A stretch of 5,913 nucleotides of DNA from an uncultured delta proteobacterium (GTDB lineage: Bacteria; Myxococcota_A; Polyangia; Polyangiales; Polyangiaceae). Shown here in pieces: positions 5,102-5,913 of the stretch. A model generated the notes under the pieces. The model did no database searches. It saw only the letters and a list, made by a program, of their open reading frames with translations, and was not told the origin of the DNA. The stretch spans positions 1 to 5,913 of the forward strand of contig CAITLX010000733.1 of the NCBI GenBank assembly GCA_903893335.1, written 5' to 3'. The stretch's first letter is position 1. Each line of letters starts with the position of its first letter. The position numbers were made by a program, and so were the translations under genes.

Positions 5102-5913
5102 ATGGCCCGCCCCACCGCCCTCTCGCCCCTCCGCAACGTGACCGCGCTCGGCAGCGCCCTCGCCCTCGCGACGCTGCTCGCGGGTTGCCACGACGGCGCC
5201 GACGCGTCGCCTCCGGACGCGCCCGACGCAGGCGTCGCCCTCGACGCGGCCGGTGGCCTCGATGCCACCGACGACGCCGACGCCGGGGCCGACCTCGGCC
5301 CCCTGCCGCCTTGGCCCGCGCGCCCGGCGCTCGTGACGCGCCCCGACCGCAAGGCCGCGATCCTCGCGCACGCCGACGTCGCCCCCTGGAGCGGCTTCGT
5401 CGCCGATCTCCGCGGCAACGCCGCGGGAGACTGCGTCGAGGACACGAACGCCGTCTGGGACATCGGCACGCACGTCTCGAACGCCTACATCGCGCAGGCC
5501 AACGCGGTGCTCGCCTGGCTCTTCGACGACGCAGCCGCCGCCGGCAAGGCGCGCGCGTGCTTGCGGTTCGTGCGCACCGACTGGGAGACGAGCCGCGGCC
5601 TCAACCACGCCATGGCGCCCTTCTCGATCGCGTCCGCGGTCGCGTGGGACCTGATGGCGGGCACGTCGATGTTCCCCGCCGCCGAGGCCGCCGAGGCGCG
5701 GCGGCGCCTCGTCCTGGTCAACGAGAAGTTCTTCGATCGCACCGCCGTCGATCCGGCCAACCGCTGGGCCGCGCTCACCGTCACGCAGAACAACATCACC
5801 ATCCGAAGCTCGGCGGCGATGGCCTACGTCGCGCTCGCCTTCCCCGACGAGCCCCGCAGCCGCGAGATCCTCGATTTCGCCGCGGGCGAGCTCGACTACC
5901 TGTGGGGCCCGAA
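5102..5913 (+). CDS. Lipoprotein with alginate lyase/heparinase-like helical domain (3' end outside window)
   Basis: The frame is open from ATG 5102 to the right edge, 270 complete codons. Residues 1-28 are a lipoprotein signal: Arg3 and Arg11, a hydrophobic stretch ALGSALALATLLAG, and the lipobox LAGC with Cys29 as the acylated residue. His30 at +2 gives no inner-membrane retention signal by the enteric rule, so outer-membrane or surface location is likely. Residues 31-66 form an Asp/Ala/Gly/Pro-rich linker of the sort common on myxobacterial lipoproteins. From about 72 a soluble domain begins with RPALVTRPDRKAAIL, followed by helices such as AYIAQANAVLAWLF (128-141), FSIASAVAWDLM (174-185) and a NNITIRSSAAMAYVALAF segment (230-247). 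This resembles the alpha/alpha-toroid N-terminal domain of alginate lyase and heparinase II/III-type enzymes, which suggests extracellular polysaccharide breakdown. The catalytic residues cannot be confirmed because the gene is cut. The gene is divergent from the acyltransferase operon, 100 bp away. Confidence 0.82.
   Translation, partial: MARPTALSPLRNVTALGSALALATLLAGCHDGADASPPDAPDAGVALDAAGGLDATDDADAGADLGPLPPWPARPALVTRPDRKAAILAHADVAPWSGFVADLRGNAAGDCVEDTNAVWDIGTHVSNAYIAQANAVLAWLFDDAAAAGKARACLRFVRTDWETSRGLNHAMAPFSIASAVAWDLMAGTSMFPAAEAAEARRRLVLVNEKFFDRTAVDPANRWAALTVTQNNITIRSSAAMAYVALAFPDEPRSREILDFAAGELDYLWGP

Noticed and set aside
5012..5802. Minus-strand frames (5012-5608, 5035-5469 and 5485-5802) opposite the lipoprotein gene
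   Set aside because: The plus-strand frame has a signal peptide, lipobox and domain pattern; the antisense frames have none.

Overview
The window is very GC-rich DNA whose genes show strong G/C bias at third codon positions. It most resembles a myxobacterium (Myxococcota), possibly of the Sandaracinus/Sorangium (Polyangiales) type. The clues are the codon bias, an Asp/Ala/Pro-rich linker behind a lipoprotein signal, and a likely sphingolipid (ceramide) gene pair. The organism is an inference; no rRNA or other marker gene is present.

Layout, left to right. (1) Positions 1-927, minus strand: the N-terminal 309 codons of a protein with a degenerate methyltransferase-like Rossmann domain followed by a charged coiled coil; it runs off the left edge. 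(2) Positions 993-2354, plus strand, divergent from gene 1 across 65 bp: a complete trpE (anthranilate synthase component I). No other trp gene is nearby. (3) Positions 2351-2701, minus strand: a 116-codon protein of unknown function, convergent with trpE; both genes end inside one CTAG. (4) Positions 2873-5001, minus strand: a two-gene operon. The upstream gene (3865-5001) is a GNAT-fold acyltransferase of the YghO/bacterial ceramide synthase type. The downstream gene (2873-3859), 5 nt away, is an extended short-chain dehydrogenase that may be the partner ceramide reductase. (5) From 5102 to the right edge, plus strand, divergent from the operon: the start of a lipoprotein with a helical domain resembling alginate lyase/heparinase-type polysaccharide-degrading enzymes.

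The best candidate for a coherent system is the acyltransferase-reductase pair. In the bacterial ceramide route known from Caulobacter, serine palmitoyltransferase makes 3-ketosphinganine, bCerS N-acylates it, and the SDR CerR reduces the 3-keto group. The last two steps may be encoded here; serine palmitoyltransferase is not in the window. trpE, the coiled-coil protein and the lipoprotein have no evident link to that pathway.

Four gene starts have a TANGCT/TATGCA hexamer 11-16 nt upstream of the ATG and no clear Shine-Dalgarno sequence, which suggests very short 5' leaders. No rRNA, tRNA, CRISPR, insertion sequence, convincing terminator or attachment site was seen. No gene-free stretch exceeds 300 bases; the longest is 2702-2872 (171 bp).
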